Shown here: positions 43,964-54,443 of the stretch, piece after piece
How the letters are laid out: every line of letters begins with the position of its first letter
How positions within the stretch are numbered: the first letter of the stretch is position 1
Source of the DNA: Mesostigma viride
Lineage: Eukaryota > Streptophyta > Mesostigmatophyceae > Mesostigmatales > Mesostigmataceae
DNA: 64,000 nucleotides
Direction of reading: 5' to 3'
Assembly (NCBI GenBank): GCA_009746045.1
Contig: RPFO01000542.1
Location: forward strand, 126,501-190,500
Notes under the pieces: model-generated
The model's input: only the letters and a program-made list of their open reading frames with translations
Told to the model about the DNA's origin: nothing
The model's database searches: none
Translations under genes and position numbers: made by a program

Positions 43964-44460
43964 GATACCTGTGCGCCATACTTCGAGGACGCATTTGTAA
44001 AAGCCGGCAGAAAGGTCGGGCCAAAACTTCCTCCAAAATTCTACAGGGATGCCGTCCACGCCGGGTGCACTGCCGAGTTTGATTTTGAGCATAGCAGCCT
44101 GTGTCTCAGCTTGTGCGGGTGTCTGATCTAGTTCTTGCTGCTGCGTGGTGGTGAGGCGCCGTGGTATCGCCTGAAGGACTTGGTGGATAGCTTGAGGTGC
44201 TTGAGGGTGCGGTTTACTTCGGAATAGCTTCGTAAAATATTGATGACCGCTGTTTAGTATGGAATGGGTGTCGGTGTGGATGCCCTGGTCGTCGTGAATT
44301 TCAGTTATCAGCGTGTGTGTTCGTTGCTTGGGGAGGAGTGCAAAATATTCTTTATTCATTTTTTCCCCCGTTGTGTGCCACCAAAGGTTTTCCGCATCTA
44401 TGGCGTTAGCGTGTCTTTCGTATCGCAGTTTGTCCAAGGCTAGCCATGGGCTTGTTGCAT
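43964..44460 (-). pseudogene. LINE ORF2, region upstream of RT
   Basis: Minus-strand frame of about 160 codons (DKLRYERHANAIDAENLWWH, ILNSGHQYFTKLF, LKIKLGSAPGVDGIPVEFWR). This matches the linker and first RT block of L1-like ORF2 proteins. Coding similarity stops near 44460, and no apurinic-type endonuclease is found upstream, so the copy is 5' truncated. Confidence 0.8.
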
Positions 44461-44904
44461 TTTCGCCATGTCATTCAACTTGACTTTTTCATTAAACTCG
44501 AGTCAACAAACTTCACACCAGTGTGTGACCACCTTCATTTAGGATTCGCTGATACTCATTTCCCCTCTCACCTCTTTGGTCCATAATTGGCTAATAAAAA
44601 ATATACCCATTTCCCCGAAAACTCGAGTCAACAACAGTTTTCATTTATGGCAGTGTCAGCTGGAACGTGCGACTGGGCTTGACATCCCTCATCCACCTTA
44701 AATAAAATGCGCTCTGCATAAAGCTCGTGAACCTGTAGAACGTATCGCTTACCCCACAGGCACGCAGTACATAAAGCAACTGTACGTAAGCGATACTGGC
44801 ACGCAGTGACTACAATAAGCCTGGGAGTCTGGGGCCGGGCTGATTTGATGGTTGCAGGAAAGTCTTTCCTGCAAAACTGGGATAAACCCGCCGAAAGTTC
44901 TCGT
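44461..44904. other. Non-coding interval
   Basis: Contains an imperfect repeat of CTCGAGTCAACA (44496, 44625) and a CGTAAGCGATAC-type inverted repeat near 44740-44795. No gene seen. Confidence 0.5.
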
Positions 44905-44917
44905 AATCACATTGTTG

Positions 44918-46903
44918 TGATCCCCGCGTCCACGCAAATGGCTGACGGCGGTATGGCTGACGGCGGAGTTCAGATCTTTTGCGTCTGAGCCCCAAATTCG
45001 GTCAGACCACTTGCATTCGATGCGCCTTTCTAAGACGCACTTGCCAGTATAAACGGTTACGGCTGCCACGCAGTATAGACAAAGTTACGCACGTGACCAG
45101 CTATGACGACTACCAAAGCAAAACGAGGGCTGGAAAAGGAGCTGGCACAGCTTCCCAGCGCCCAGCCCAACCCTCTCGCCCTCGCCATTGTTCCGCCGCC
45201 AGGCTTACCCGCCAACCAGCCGTCTGGGCCTGCCAACCCACCGCCAGCAGCCCCATCTCCCAGCGCCTCGCCTGAGCCCAAGAAACCCTGCCACGCTCGC
45301 AAATGGCGCCAGTTCCTCCCCGGCGACCGAGGATTCTCCCTCACCGGGTGGCAAGAATTGTCGCCGCAGGAATGCATTGAGGTTCTCCAGTTCCTCGAAC
45401 AGGAGCGGAAGCTCTTCGTGAAGGGGGCTATTGACTACGATGGAGACATGTCCTGGCTCTATGCTATGAACGAAGCACAACAACGCCTGGCTATCTTGAC
45501 CAGCCATTTCCAGCTCCGCCTCATCGACATCACCCGCACGCTCCGCACCCCAGCCCCCGCACAGCCGGCAGCCCCCTCGGCTTCCTCCCTCTGCAAGGAT
45601 GACATCCGCGCAGTGCTGGAGGAGCACGTGACCTGGCCGCTGGCCGAGCAGCTGACATCGCTGAACACCACGCTCAACACGGTCGAGGCCCGGGTCTCCA
45701 ACGTGGAAACCAAGGTCGTCCACAAGCTCCAGCCCCAGTTCACGACGCTGCACACCGCGGCACAAGCTTCGGAAACGCATGCGGCACTTGTCTCTCGCCT
45801 TAACCAGGTGGAGGGCAAGTGTGGCGTGCTCCTGAAGAAGCTTGAGGCCATCACCGCCCACACCGAGGCCCTGGCCACACAGGTCCCCAAGATAGCGGAG
45901 CAGACGGCCACCATTGCATCCCAGCCACCCCGGCAGGATGCTGGCGACCTCCCGCCGCTCTCCTACGCGGACCTGCTGCGGTCAGCGACCGCCTCCACCA
46001 CCGACGCCATCGCCACAAAGCTCCAGGAGCTGGAGGACCACCGCCAGGCCCAGCAACGGGAGGTCACCGATCGCGCTCGCCGCGAGTGCCGAGTGGTGCT
46101 ACGTCGCTTCCCCCAGAAGCCAGGTGAGACGTCAACCTCTCTTGCTGACGAGCTCAAGAACCAGCTTCTTACCCTCATGGGCCTGGTAGGTGAGGTAGAA
46201 CTGCGTGGGTGCCACCGCCTTCCCCACTCACGGGACAAGGCGGCTCCCCCACCAGTCCTACTCACCTTCTCCTCCCCTGAGGATAAGCAGCGGTTCCTCT
46301 CTCGTCGCAAGCGGTTGCACGACCTCACCTGGACGCTGGATGACGACCTCACCCCCGCTCAGCAACAGCAGCGACGCGACCTGTGGCCGGAATACCTCCG
46401 CCATAAGCAGGACCCCCAGAAGCCCAAGGTGTACTGGAGGGGCGGGGACCTGATGATCAACCACAAGATGTGGACGCCCCCAGCGGGCTAGAATAGCAAT
46501 AGCCCTAGCTTGTAACCATTGGCGTCACTGCCGCTAAGGCAGCCATGCCTAGAATGTTGCCTAGCTGTGCCAACACACCTAGTCACGTGCCGCCAACGCA
46601 CGGTACACAACCAGCCATAGCCTAGTCCTAGTACAGCCATGCTACGCCCTGGCTATGTTCAGATTACTTGCCCACGCTCCTTGCTATGATATGCTCACAT
46701 GGGTCTTATTGCACCCACAGTTTGCCGGATCGTTAGCCTGTCCTTTTAGCTAGCCGCGCCCGATTGCAGCTGTGGCATGCCTTTGGCATGAAGGAGACTG
46801 GGGGTCTCTGCCCTTTCTCCTGTAGTGCACACACAGGGATTAAAAGCACTTCGGTGCTCCGTGACTCCCCAACGGGAGCACGAGTTTAATTAATTAATTA
46901 ATT
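44918..46903 (+). mobile_element. ORF1-only LINE (HAL1-like)
   Basis: Flanked by a 13-bp direct repeat AATCACATTGTTG (44905-44917, 46904-46916). It contains a 5' UTR of about 185 bp, an intact ORF1 (45103-46491) and about 410 bp of 3' UTR ending in a (TTAA)n tail. ORF2 is absent. The last 213 bp occur again at 13734-13949. The layout parallels mammalian HAL1, an ORF1-only L1 derivative that moves using ORF2 protein supplied in trans. Confidence 0.82.
45103..46491 (+). CDS. L1-like ORF1 protein (RNA-binding chaperone)
   Basis: Intact 462-codon frame, ATG at 45103, stop at 46489-46491. The N-terminus is Pro/Ala-rich. A conserved-looking block follows (RQFLPGDRGFSLTGWQELSP, residues about 66-90), then a long heptad-type coiled coil (about 165-260, LTSLNTTLNTVEARVSNVET). 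The C-terminal half has the RRM-like plus CTD arrangement of L1 ORF1: RRECRVVLRRFPQ near 325, LTFSSPEDKQRFLSRRKRL near 385-405, and YWRGGDLMIN near the end. Such proteins trimerise, bind the element RNA and deliver it to the nucleus. It is followed not by ORF2 but directly by the 3' UTR. Absence of damage suggests the element is young or selected. Confidence 0.82.
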   Translation: MTTTKAKRGLEKELAQLPSAQPNPLALAIVPPPGLPANQPSGPANPPPAAPSPSASPEPKKPCHARKWRQFLPGDRGFSLTGWQELSPQECIEVLQFLEQERKLFVKGAIDYDGDMSWLYAMNEAQQRLAILTSHFQLRLIDITRTLRTPAPAQPAAPSASSLCKDDIRAVLEEHVTWPLAEQLTSLNTTLNTVEARVSNVETKVVHKLQPQFTTLHTAAQASETHAALVSRLNQVEGKCGVLLKKLEAITAHTEALATQVPKIAEQTATIASQPPRQDAGDLPPLSYADLLRSATASTTDAIATKLQELEDHRQAQQREVTDRARRECRVVLRRFPQKPGETSTSLADELKNQLLTLMGLVGEVELRGCHRLPHSRDKAAPPPVLLTFSSPEDKQRFLSRRKRLHDLTWTLDDDLTPAQQQQRRDLWPEYLRHKQDPQKPKVYWRGGDLMINHKMWTPPAG

Positions 46904-46916
46904 AATCACATTGTTG

Positions 46917-48341
46917 AAGTACCCTTTATCGGCAGCTTAGCATGCGCACTGCCTCAATCTCCCCGCTCTCTTTCTTTGGTTGTATCCTATTCTTGGGTTT
47001 ATGCGCCATGGAGGGGCTAATGAGTTTGCTGGCTCTGAGGGGCCGTGATATCGACATCTTCCTTCAAACTTTTCGCACGAGCAGTCGTGTTCCCCCTCGC
47101 CATCCATTGCCGGAAGGCCATGGGACGCCGAAAGCGCAGGGCAGTCCAGCATTCACAGCGGCTTCGGCCCCACTAGGGAAGGATAACAACGAAACCTACC
47201 CGCGCGCTCCGGGGACAAACTCCAGGACCCAGAGTCCACGGACCAGGACAAACCCCAGGAGTCCACGGACCAGGTACGACAATCACCTTACACATAATGC
47301 AGCAGTTTACGTTTACCTGGGTCACTTATGCCATGCCAGAATCGTGAAGTCATCAGCTCCAACTCGACGCTAGTGCTGCATGCGTAAGTAAGTCAGTAAG
47401 TGCGTGAACACACACTGTGGGCATGGCACGGAGTACTTCACCAATTCATCACAGTAATAAAGAGAGAATTACAGCAGTGTTCAGCAATGCATCAGGTTCA
47501 GCTGTATGTGCTGTATAGCTGCCTTGCTGCAACATTATCTTCAGCGCCACATCGGCTCTTGCAGATTACCGCAGCGGTCTGTTCCTGAACATTTCCTCGC
47601 AGATGTCACAAGATGATCCCCGTCGCTTGGCCATACGTCCCTGCCAGGTCAACTGTGCCACCACCCATGGAAGGAAAGAGAAAGGTCCCGCCCGGCAACG
47701 ACAGGCAGGCAGTCGTTTGCATTGGGGCCGGCAACCTCGTGAAGCAGTCGGGTTTTATATCTGTTTGTAAGAAATATTTGGTAAAGTGGTAATGTGCTAA
47801 TGGGTTCATGATTGTTTATGCTTGTCGTTAGAGGATTCCGTGGCTCGCTGGCTATCTTGCTTGTTTGCCCATTCATCGGTCGCCACATTCTTCCCCTTCT
47901 CTGGATAGCCCACACTCGTTGCCGGGCTACATAGACAGCAGCACTGATTCATAATAACAAAAAGTGAGCGCACGGAGGCACCTTTGTTCGTGACGGCAAC
48001 GGACGTTAGCATAACATCACGTGGCTATGATGGCAGCTCGCCCGCAAATGAAATGCCGAGGCTGCATCCACAGGGCTAAATCAGCTTAGAGCACAGCCTT
48101 GATACCGGTTACCAAGGATACTAGCTATAGGTTTGCACGATTGGCCCTGTAGAGGGCAAGGGAAACATTGCAGCGACGCCTACAGCCAATCCCTCGTAAG
48201 CACAACTTGTTGACCATCGATCTGATCAGTATGCTGGTGTTACTGCCAATCCTGTTGCTGACAACCTGAGCGGACGTTTTTGGCCAACGTACAGGGCATG
48301 CCCACCTCAAAGGGTAGTCCGTTCCATGGAACTTTCTCTTG
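46917..48341. other. Unassigned interval
   Basis: About 1.4 kb with only short frames. A weak direct repeat of AGGAC(A)AAC.CCAGGA..CCACGGACCAGG lies near 47215-47270. Nothing in it could be identified. Confidence 0.5.
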
Positions 48342-48346
48342 CCTAC

Positions 48347-49125
48347 TGTAACAAGCAAAAATGACTTTGTTGTTACATCCTTTGTTTTGTGAATGTTTGG
48401 CTTTTATTTGAGGACTTTTGGATCAGTATTGAGAAAGTTATGAGGTTTCTAAGACGACGGTACTTGGAGCTGATACTTTGTCAACCAACTGATAGGAACC
48501 CTCATTGGTCGTGGCCTGATCCACGTAGGGTTGTAGTTTGTTGGCTGATACTACTGATAGGAGCCCTCATTGGTCGTGGCCTGATCCACGTGGGGTTGTA
48601 GTTTGTTAGTTGGTACTATTGAGTCTTAAATGCTCCTTTGGGACTTCAGTGCTTACGACAGATTTAGGATCTCATGAAAAGATTCTGCCAGGCTGTGTGT
48701 GGTGTTGTTCTGTTCTATGTGACTAGGATGGATACGAAGATCTTGTATAGAATCCCATGGTTCTGATTGGTTCTCTTCAGGCTAAGGTTGGAGCAAGTTC
48801 GACAAGCACGTCGATATCAAGGACGTGGGGTCGCCATTGTTGCGACGTTGGTTTTGATTCACCATGGTATAATAAAGCTTGGCTTTGTTGTCCAATTCAT
48901 AAGAGCCCCTTGGCTATAGACGTCCTTCAGTTCCACAGAGGTCGTCTACACACGAGCTTGTCTTTGTGTCTACAAGGGGTGTGATTCCCTAAATCACGTG
49001 CTGTGGAATTTCCATCTCAACGTTGCTCGGATACTTGAAGTTCTGCAACTCAAGAAAGCAACCCAGGTAACAGATCTTTCATATTGGACTGTGGATGATG
49101 CTGATGATCATTTTTAGTCGTTACA
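48347..49125 (+). repeat. 5' LTR
   Basis: Starts TGTAACAAGC and ends TCGTTACA. Contains an internal tandem TGATAGGARCCCTCATTGGT repeat (48490, 48551). Confidence 0.93.
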
Positions 49126-49142
49126 TTGGTATCGGAGGTCTC
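49126..49142 (+). other. Primer-binding site, initiator-Met-like
   Basis: TTGGTATCGGAGGTCTC directly after the LTR resembles the widespread TGGTATCAGAGC site complementary to the initiator methionine tRNA 3' end, with small differences. Confidence 0.7.
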
Positions 49143-49352
49143 TACTTTGGTGTTTCTCTTGAAGTTGTAACCTTCCGGGTAGTACAACGTTGATCAGATG
49201 TCTGTCATCCGAGAAGATTCATAGAGTTGCGGAAAACTTACGGTGTTACAGACTGAGACACATCCTGATGTGACTGTCTTGCTCTGTAACACTAGAAGTC
49301 AGCCGTAACCGTTGTCTCTACTAGGCAGACGATCGCGACTTCATGTGGTAGT

Positions 49353-49610
49353 ATGAGTAGTTCGAAGACACAATCACCTTTACCCCCTATTAATCAAGGT
49401 GCAAGCGACCCGTCATCATCTCTTGAACCCATTGCTAGGGAAGGTGCTGAGACAACTACTCATACTCCACGGCGTCAACTTAATTTCAATCGTACTTCTA
49501 TGACTGAAGTGAGGCGGGTTACACAATCACCTTCATCCCTACGGAACCAGGTGTGGGCAGTGGGCGACCTTCTTCTCCTTCACCTCTCCCTAGAAAAGGG
49601 TGTTGCATAA
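49353..49610 (+). CDS. Short frame at gag position, unknown
   Basis: 85 codons starting ATGAGTAGTTCGAAG, 227 bp after the 5' LTR, where gag normally begins. Ser/Pro/Thr-rich start (SSSKTQSPLPPINQG) with no capsid or zinc knuckle. Probably the remnant N-terminus of gag. Confidence 0.35.
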   Translation: MSSSKTQSPLPPINQGASDPSSSLEPIAREGAETTTHTPRRQLNFNRTSMTEVRRVTQSPSSLRNQVWAVGDLLLLHLSLEKGVA

Positions 49611-51599
49611 GCCATTATTAACGCACCACTAAGTCACCGTCCCTTTCTTTAAATTCGTGCAATATTTCATTGACAAGCGTCCTTACTTACGGGCTTTCGG
49701 CTGGCTGGCCGCATCGTGCTGAAGTCCGACCACCGCCCTGTCTGTCGTGGCTGCTGACGCCGCAGTCTCTGCCTAGCTCCAAACATCTTTATATATCGGC
49801 ATTACGCAAGTGTTGCTACGTTTCGAGCAGGGCAATGCGGAGTGTTGGGCCAGTAGCTCAGCAGGTCCGGCTCCAGAATCCTGCTAGGAGCTGTCTTTTT
49901 TCCCTGCAGGCTCTGTTTTCGGCCAGGCTGACATGGCGCTACGGGTTATGGCTGAGCCGACGCACTGTTGCTGCCGACGGCACCTATCACCCGGTTTCCG
50001 GGTTGCGGCTGCACGCACGACCACCACCGCGACCGCCTGACGACGTCGCCGTCTAAGGTTGTTTTTTTTTCCCGGTGCTGCTTTTCTTTGACGACATTTT
50101 TACGGTGTGGCTCAGGTTACACCTCGTGTCTTTTGAGGGTGGCTCCGGATGAGCGGACAGTAGGGATTCATGGCTGCCCTTTTTACGCAAGGTTCCTTTT
50201 GCACTCACTTGACAATCTTTCAGGATCCTTTTCTTCGGTGCATGGGCAGCCTACCCTTGCTGTTTAAGGACTGTGGCACGTCCTTAATTCACGCGTCGCC
50301 AAACATTTGTTTCAGTTGTGGGGGAAACTCTTCCTTTTCTTGTTGAGCATCATGACAGTGGAGGCGTTCTAGGTTGAGCTTTGGTTCCTCCCACGTGTAT
50401 GGTGGTTTGGTTTTGGTGGGGAGGAGAACAACGGCATTTGTGTTGTTCCCACTATCATCATGGTACTATGGGTAGGGCGAGCTCCCTAGGAGTTGTCCAG
50501 ATTGGTGGCAGCTACGTCTGGTTACCCTGAGCAATTTTTTGCGGGGGAGTGGACATCCTGGATGTCTGCAATGTAATTTCCAGACGGCATCACACATGCC
50601 AGGGCAGAACAACAGCATTTACGGGGTTTCCACTATCATACTTGGACAGCTGTGTCTAGTTACCCTGAGGAAATTTCTGCGGGGGAGTGGATATCCCAGG
50701 TCTGCCAAAGGGGTGCCAGATGCTATCATGGAGGCATATGGCATGGTAGATGCCACCACATCATCCTTTAGGGGACATCGGGATACCTGCAGTGGGTTGT
50801 CCCCTAGAGGGTATCACACGTGCACCCATGAGTTACCAGGTGTCTCTTGCATGGGTTGCCCACTTGCTAGACGGTGTCCTTTGACACATGTTCCCAGAGG
50901 GGGTGGACCACTTGCTTGACAACGTCCCTTTACAAGTGGGGTGTGGGTCACTTGCCAGTTGGGGCCCTTACCTGCGCCAGACCATTGTGACCACGCATAC
51001 TTCTCCCAGGACATGATGGTTACCACTGCTTGTTGGCAGATGGTCCCTGTTGGGCCTAGGAGGTGCACTAGGACAGCAAGTATGGACACCAGGGCTGCTG
51101 TCATAGTTCTTATCTGTGAATATATCTGATATAGTTCTCAGATCAGAATTTTTGACACTGGTCAAGGCGTTTTTAGGCCCATTTTTTCGACTTTTGGGCA
51201 ATTCTGCTGGCTGTTGGACCACCTCAGGCCCTTGTGCTCCTCCGGCTTAGGAGTTCTGGCTACCTGGCACTTGGTAGTAGCCCTGTTCTGTGGTGGACTA
51301 GTGCTGTTGGTGGTGACTGCAAGCACTCATGGTGGCGACTGCAAGCATTCAATGGTGGAGACTTCATCAAACACTGCATGGTGGCCGCTGGCGACTCTGG
51401 TGACTTGGGGACGCCCAAGTGACGCGTATCTGTAATGCTGGTGCCTGCTCTGACGCTGTGTTGGGTCCTGCCTGCTGGTGGACATCAAGCCAGCCTTGTG
51501 CAGTTCTGAGATACCCTTGATCTTCCTGAGGCGACCCTGTTGGCGACGTCTTCCTGCTGGATTGCTCCTGCCTCTTGGTGACTGCACTTCCACCTGGGG

Positions 51600-51750
51600 C
51601 GCTGTTGACGTTTCCTCGTTCCAGTTTGCGTGGACTGACGGGTGTCAGCAGGCCTTGGACTTGCTGCAGCAGAAGCTCACGCCAGCCCCTGTGTTAGTAT
51701 TGAGCATTCTTGGAATCCACCCAGCCTGCTATGACCTGTTGGTGATCTGA
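51600..51750 (+). pseudogene. Gypsy pol remnant (RT-RNase H junction)
   Basis: Encodes FQFAWTDGCQQALDLLQQKL followed by PAPVLVL. This is the typical link between gypsy RT and RNase H (F.WTdecq.AF..LK..L..aPVL). Nothing else of pol survives nearby, so it marks the ancestry of the interior as Ty3/gypsy. Confidence 0.6.
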
Positions 51751-52479
51751 GGGAGGTCCCCAGTTGGGATGGATTGGGGATTTATTATGGCTCGGTTACC
51801 TGCCACTCTGTTGTGGTGATACAGCATCTGTCCCTGATCGACTACCTCTTCCCTTGAGAAGGGCTGGAATCTTTGGGTGTGCTGTGGTGACTAGCTTTGA
51901 TGAGCCTTGGACCCTGGCAGCCCAGTTAGTTATGGGGGGTTGGCTGTATAGAGGGTTAGCCTTGCTACATGACACTCTGCTTCCTGCCCTGATCAAGCAG
52001 TGAGAGTTGTCAGTATTTGGTGGCATGGATCCCTGTGGATGACCCGTTATCCCTGGGAATGTCAGGCTTGTCTTTCACCCGTGGACTCTAGCTGAGGGAG
52101 GGTGGTGTCCCAGAACATGGAGTGGCCTCGCCTTGTTTGGCTTAGGTGCCTTGATCCTGTTTACTCCTTCTTGGATTCATGTGGACTCATTGAATCCGAC
52201 GGGGATCTGAGTTGAGTGGGATGGACTCTGGTGGGAGTTTGGTTGGACTAAGCTGAGATGACATCCAGATTTTGGTGACCAGTTTCTGAGGATGGTTGAG
52301 GGGATCTGAGCTTGGATGGCACATGGAGAGTGACTTCTGTGTTGTACCCTCGACATATGGAGTGGTTCACCTAGGGCTTGATTCCTGGTATGATTAAGAC
52401 ACGTGGGTCATGTTCTGCATGCACGTCTTCGTGTACCAGACCAATAGTATATACCTGGAGGTTTCTACCTTGGTGCTGC

Positions 52480-53200
52480 TGAGTGGCCTATGTGGATCAT
52501 AGGAACTGCACGGGCCCCTGTGACCACTATGAGACTTTGGCCAAGGCGTTGGCTGCACTCAACAGAGAGGAGGGGGAGGTGAGCTCTGAAGGCTATGTGG
52601 AGGAGGTCCTATCTCAGCTGCACACAAGCCTGTATGAGAGTGGCTTCCCTTTTTGTGGCTCATCTGCTGCATAGGATGTATGCATTGTCACCAGGACCTG
52701 AGATTGACATGAGGCCTGCTGAGGGGCCGGTCATGCTGGCAGCCTTACCTGAGGCCTTGAAGGAGGCATTTACTCAGTTGCAGCCAGTGAGTATGGTAGA
52801 GGCTTCCTACATGGAGCTGTTGGAGTTTTCAGTTCAGAAGGGTGACTTTGATTTGGTTCCTTCTTCCTCCAGCTCTGCCAGAAGGTGTTTTCCTTTGGAG
52901 AATTCTAACCTCTTTTGCAATCCAGGGTTGCCCAAGTACACTGTGGAACTTAAGGTCCGTCAGACGCCACTAAGGGTGCTGGTGCCTCTGATAGGTGCTA
53001 AGTGGTCGGTGGTCAAGACCTTTCTGCAGTTCTGGTGGGCGTACAGGTCATGGGTGAGCAGGCACAAGACGTCCTCTACTTGGGTGATGGACCCTGAGAG
53101 TCAGTCTGTGGTGCTCCTCTCCTATCCAGGGGCATGCCTTCGCTATGCTGCCCAGATGGTGGCAGGAGCTGCTGAGACTTGCGTGGTGTTGCAGGTCTGA
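52480..53200 (+). other. Interior coding-like segment, unknown
   Basis: Protein-like but broken frames: HYETLAKALAALNREEGEVS, then in another frame LPEALKEAFTQLQPVSMVEA, LPKYTVELKVRQTPLRVLVP and WVMDPESQSVVLLSYPG. The composition differs from the rest of the interior and could be a captured gene fragment or degenerate gag. No match recognised. Confidence 0.3.
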
Positions 53201-53644
53201 CAGCAGGAACTGGCCAGAGTTGGCCCACATGGTGGAGCAGTTTCCCATGTGTGGACTCAAGGGCAAGGATGGCCTGAATGGGGATTGGTATAGCCTGTGA
53301 GGAACAGGGCTGAGAAGGAAAGGGGGCTTTGGATTGTGGTGTGAGGGGGGGATTCCAGGGTGGATGATGGGGGGGCTCCAGTCCAGTTCTGATGTTCCAG
53401 TCCAGAGTTCCAGGTTCCAGGATGCTGAATGGAAGACCTTGTATTATGAGATGTGTTTATCTGGATTTATAGTAGATAAGGTAGTGACTTGTCTGCTGTA
53501 GAAACCTGTGACTAGATGTTTATGAGATAGGAGGCCCTGTTTCCAGGGATGTAAAAACCCATCTGCTTTTCCCAAGAGATGGTGGATTTCTGTTCAATGT
53601 TCCTCTGCCTTCAAGAGTTGGCTATTGGACCTGGGAGGTCCAGT

Positions 53645-53659
53645 TTTGAGGGGGAGATA
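53645..53659 (+). other. Polypurine tract
   Basis: TTTTGAGGGGGAGAT ends at the base before the 3' LTR, the expected place and composition for the plus-strand primer. Confidence 0.8.
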
Positions 53660-54438
53660 TGTAACAAGCAAAAATGACTTTGTTGTTACATCCTTTGTTT
53701 TGTGAATGTTTGGCTTTTATTTGAGGACTTTTGGATCAGTATTGAGAAAGTTATGAGGTTTCTAAGACGACGGTACTTGGAGCTGATACTTTGTCAACCA
53801 ACTGATAGGAACCCTCATTGGTCGTGGCCTGATCCACGTAGGGTTGTAGTTTGTTGGCTGATACTACTGATAGGAGCCCTCATTGGTCGTGGCCTGATCC
53901 ACGTGGGGTTGTAGTTTGTTAGTTGGTACTATTGAGTCTTAAATGCTCCTTTGGGACTTCAGTGCTTACGACAGATTTAGGATCTCATGGAAAGATTCTG
54001 CCAGGCTGTGTGTGGTGTTGTTCTGTTCTGTGTGACTAGGATGGATACGAAGATCTTGTATAGAATCCCATGGTTCTGATTGGTTCTCTTCAGGCTAAGG
54101 TTGGAGCAAGTTCGACAAGCACGTCGATATCAAGGACGTGGGGTCGCCATTGTTGCGACGTTGGTTTTGATTCACCATGGTATAATAAAGCTTGGCTTTG
54201 TTGTCCAATTCATAAGAGCCCCTTGGCTATAGACGTCCTTCAGTTCCACAGAGGTCGTCTACACACGAGCTTGTCTTTGTGTCTACAAGGGGTGTGATTC
54301 CCTAAATCACGTGCTGTGGAATTTCCATCTCAACGTTGCTCGGATACTTGAAGTTCTGCAACTCAAGAAAGCAACCCAGGTAACAGATCTTTCATATTGG
54401 ACTGTGGATGATGCTGATGATCATTTTTAGTCGTTACA
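53660..54438 (+). repeat. 3' LTR
   Basis: Near-identical to 48347-49125. Visible differences are A/G near 48678/53990 and A/G near 48718/54030. Confidence 0.93.
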
Positions 54439-54443
54439 CCTAC

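Larger units (their letters stand above)
48347..54438 (+). mobile_element. LTR retrotransposon, non-autonomous, young
   Basis: Two 779-bp direct repeats (48347-49125 and 53660-54438), both TGTAACAAGC...TCGTTACA, are flanked by CCTAC on each side (48342-48346, 54439-54443). A primer-binding site TTGGTATCGGAGG follows LTR 1, and a purine tract TTTTGAGGGGGAGAT precedes LTR 2. I count about two substitutions between the LTRs, so insertion was recent. The 4.5-kb interior has no intact gag or pol, only a short RT/RNase H-junction remnant near 51620-51690 and other decayed frames. It must use proteins from another element. Confidence 0.93.

Noticed and set aside
46942-47373. Possible secreted protein with a hydrophobic N-terminus (143 codons)
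   Set aside because: A hydrophobic start followed by low-complexity Arg/Pro/Thr repeats in repeat-derived DNA. No support beyond an open frame.
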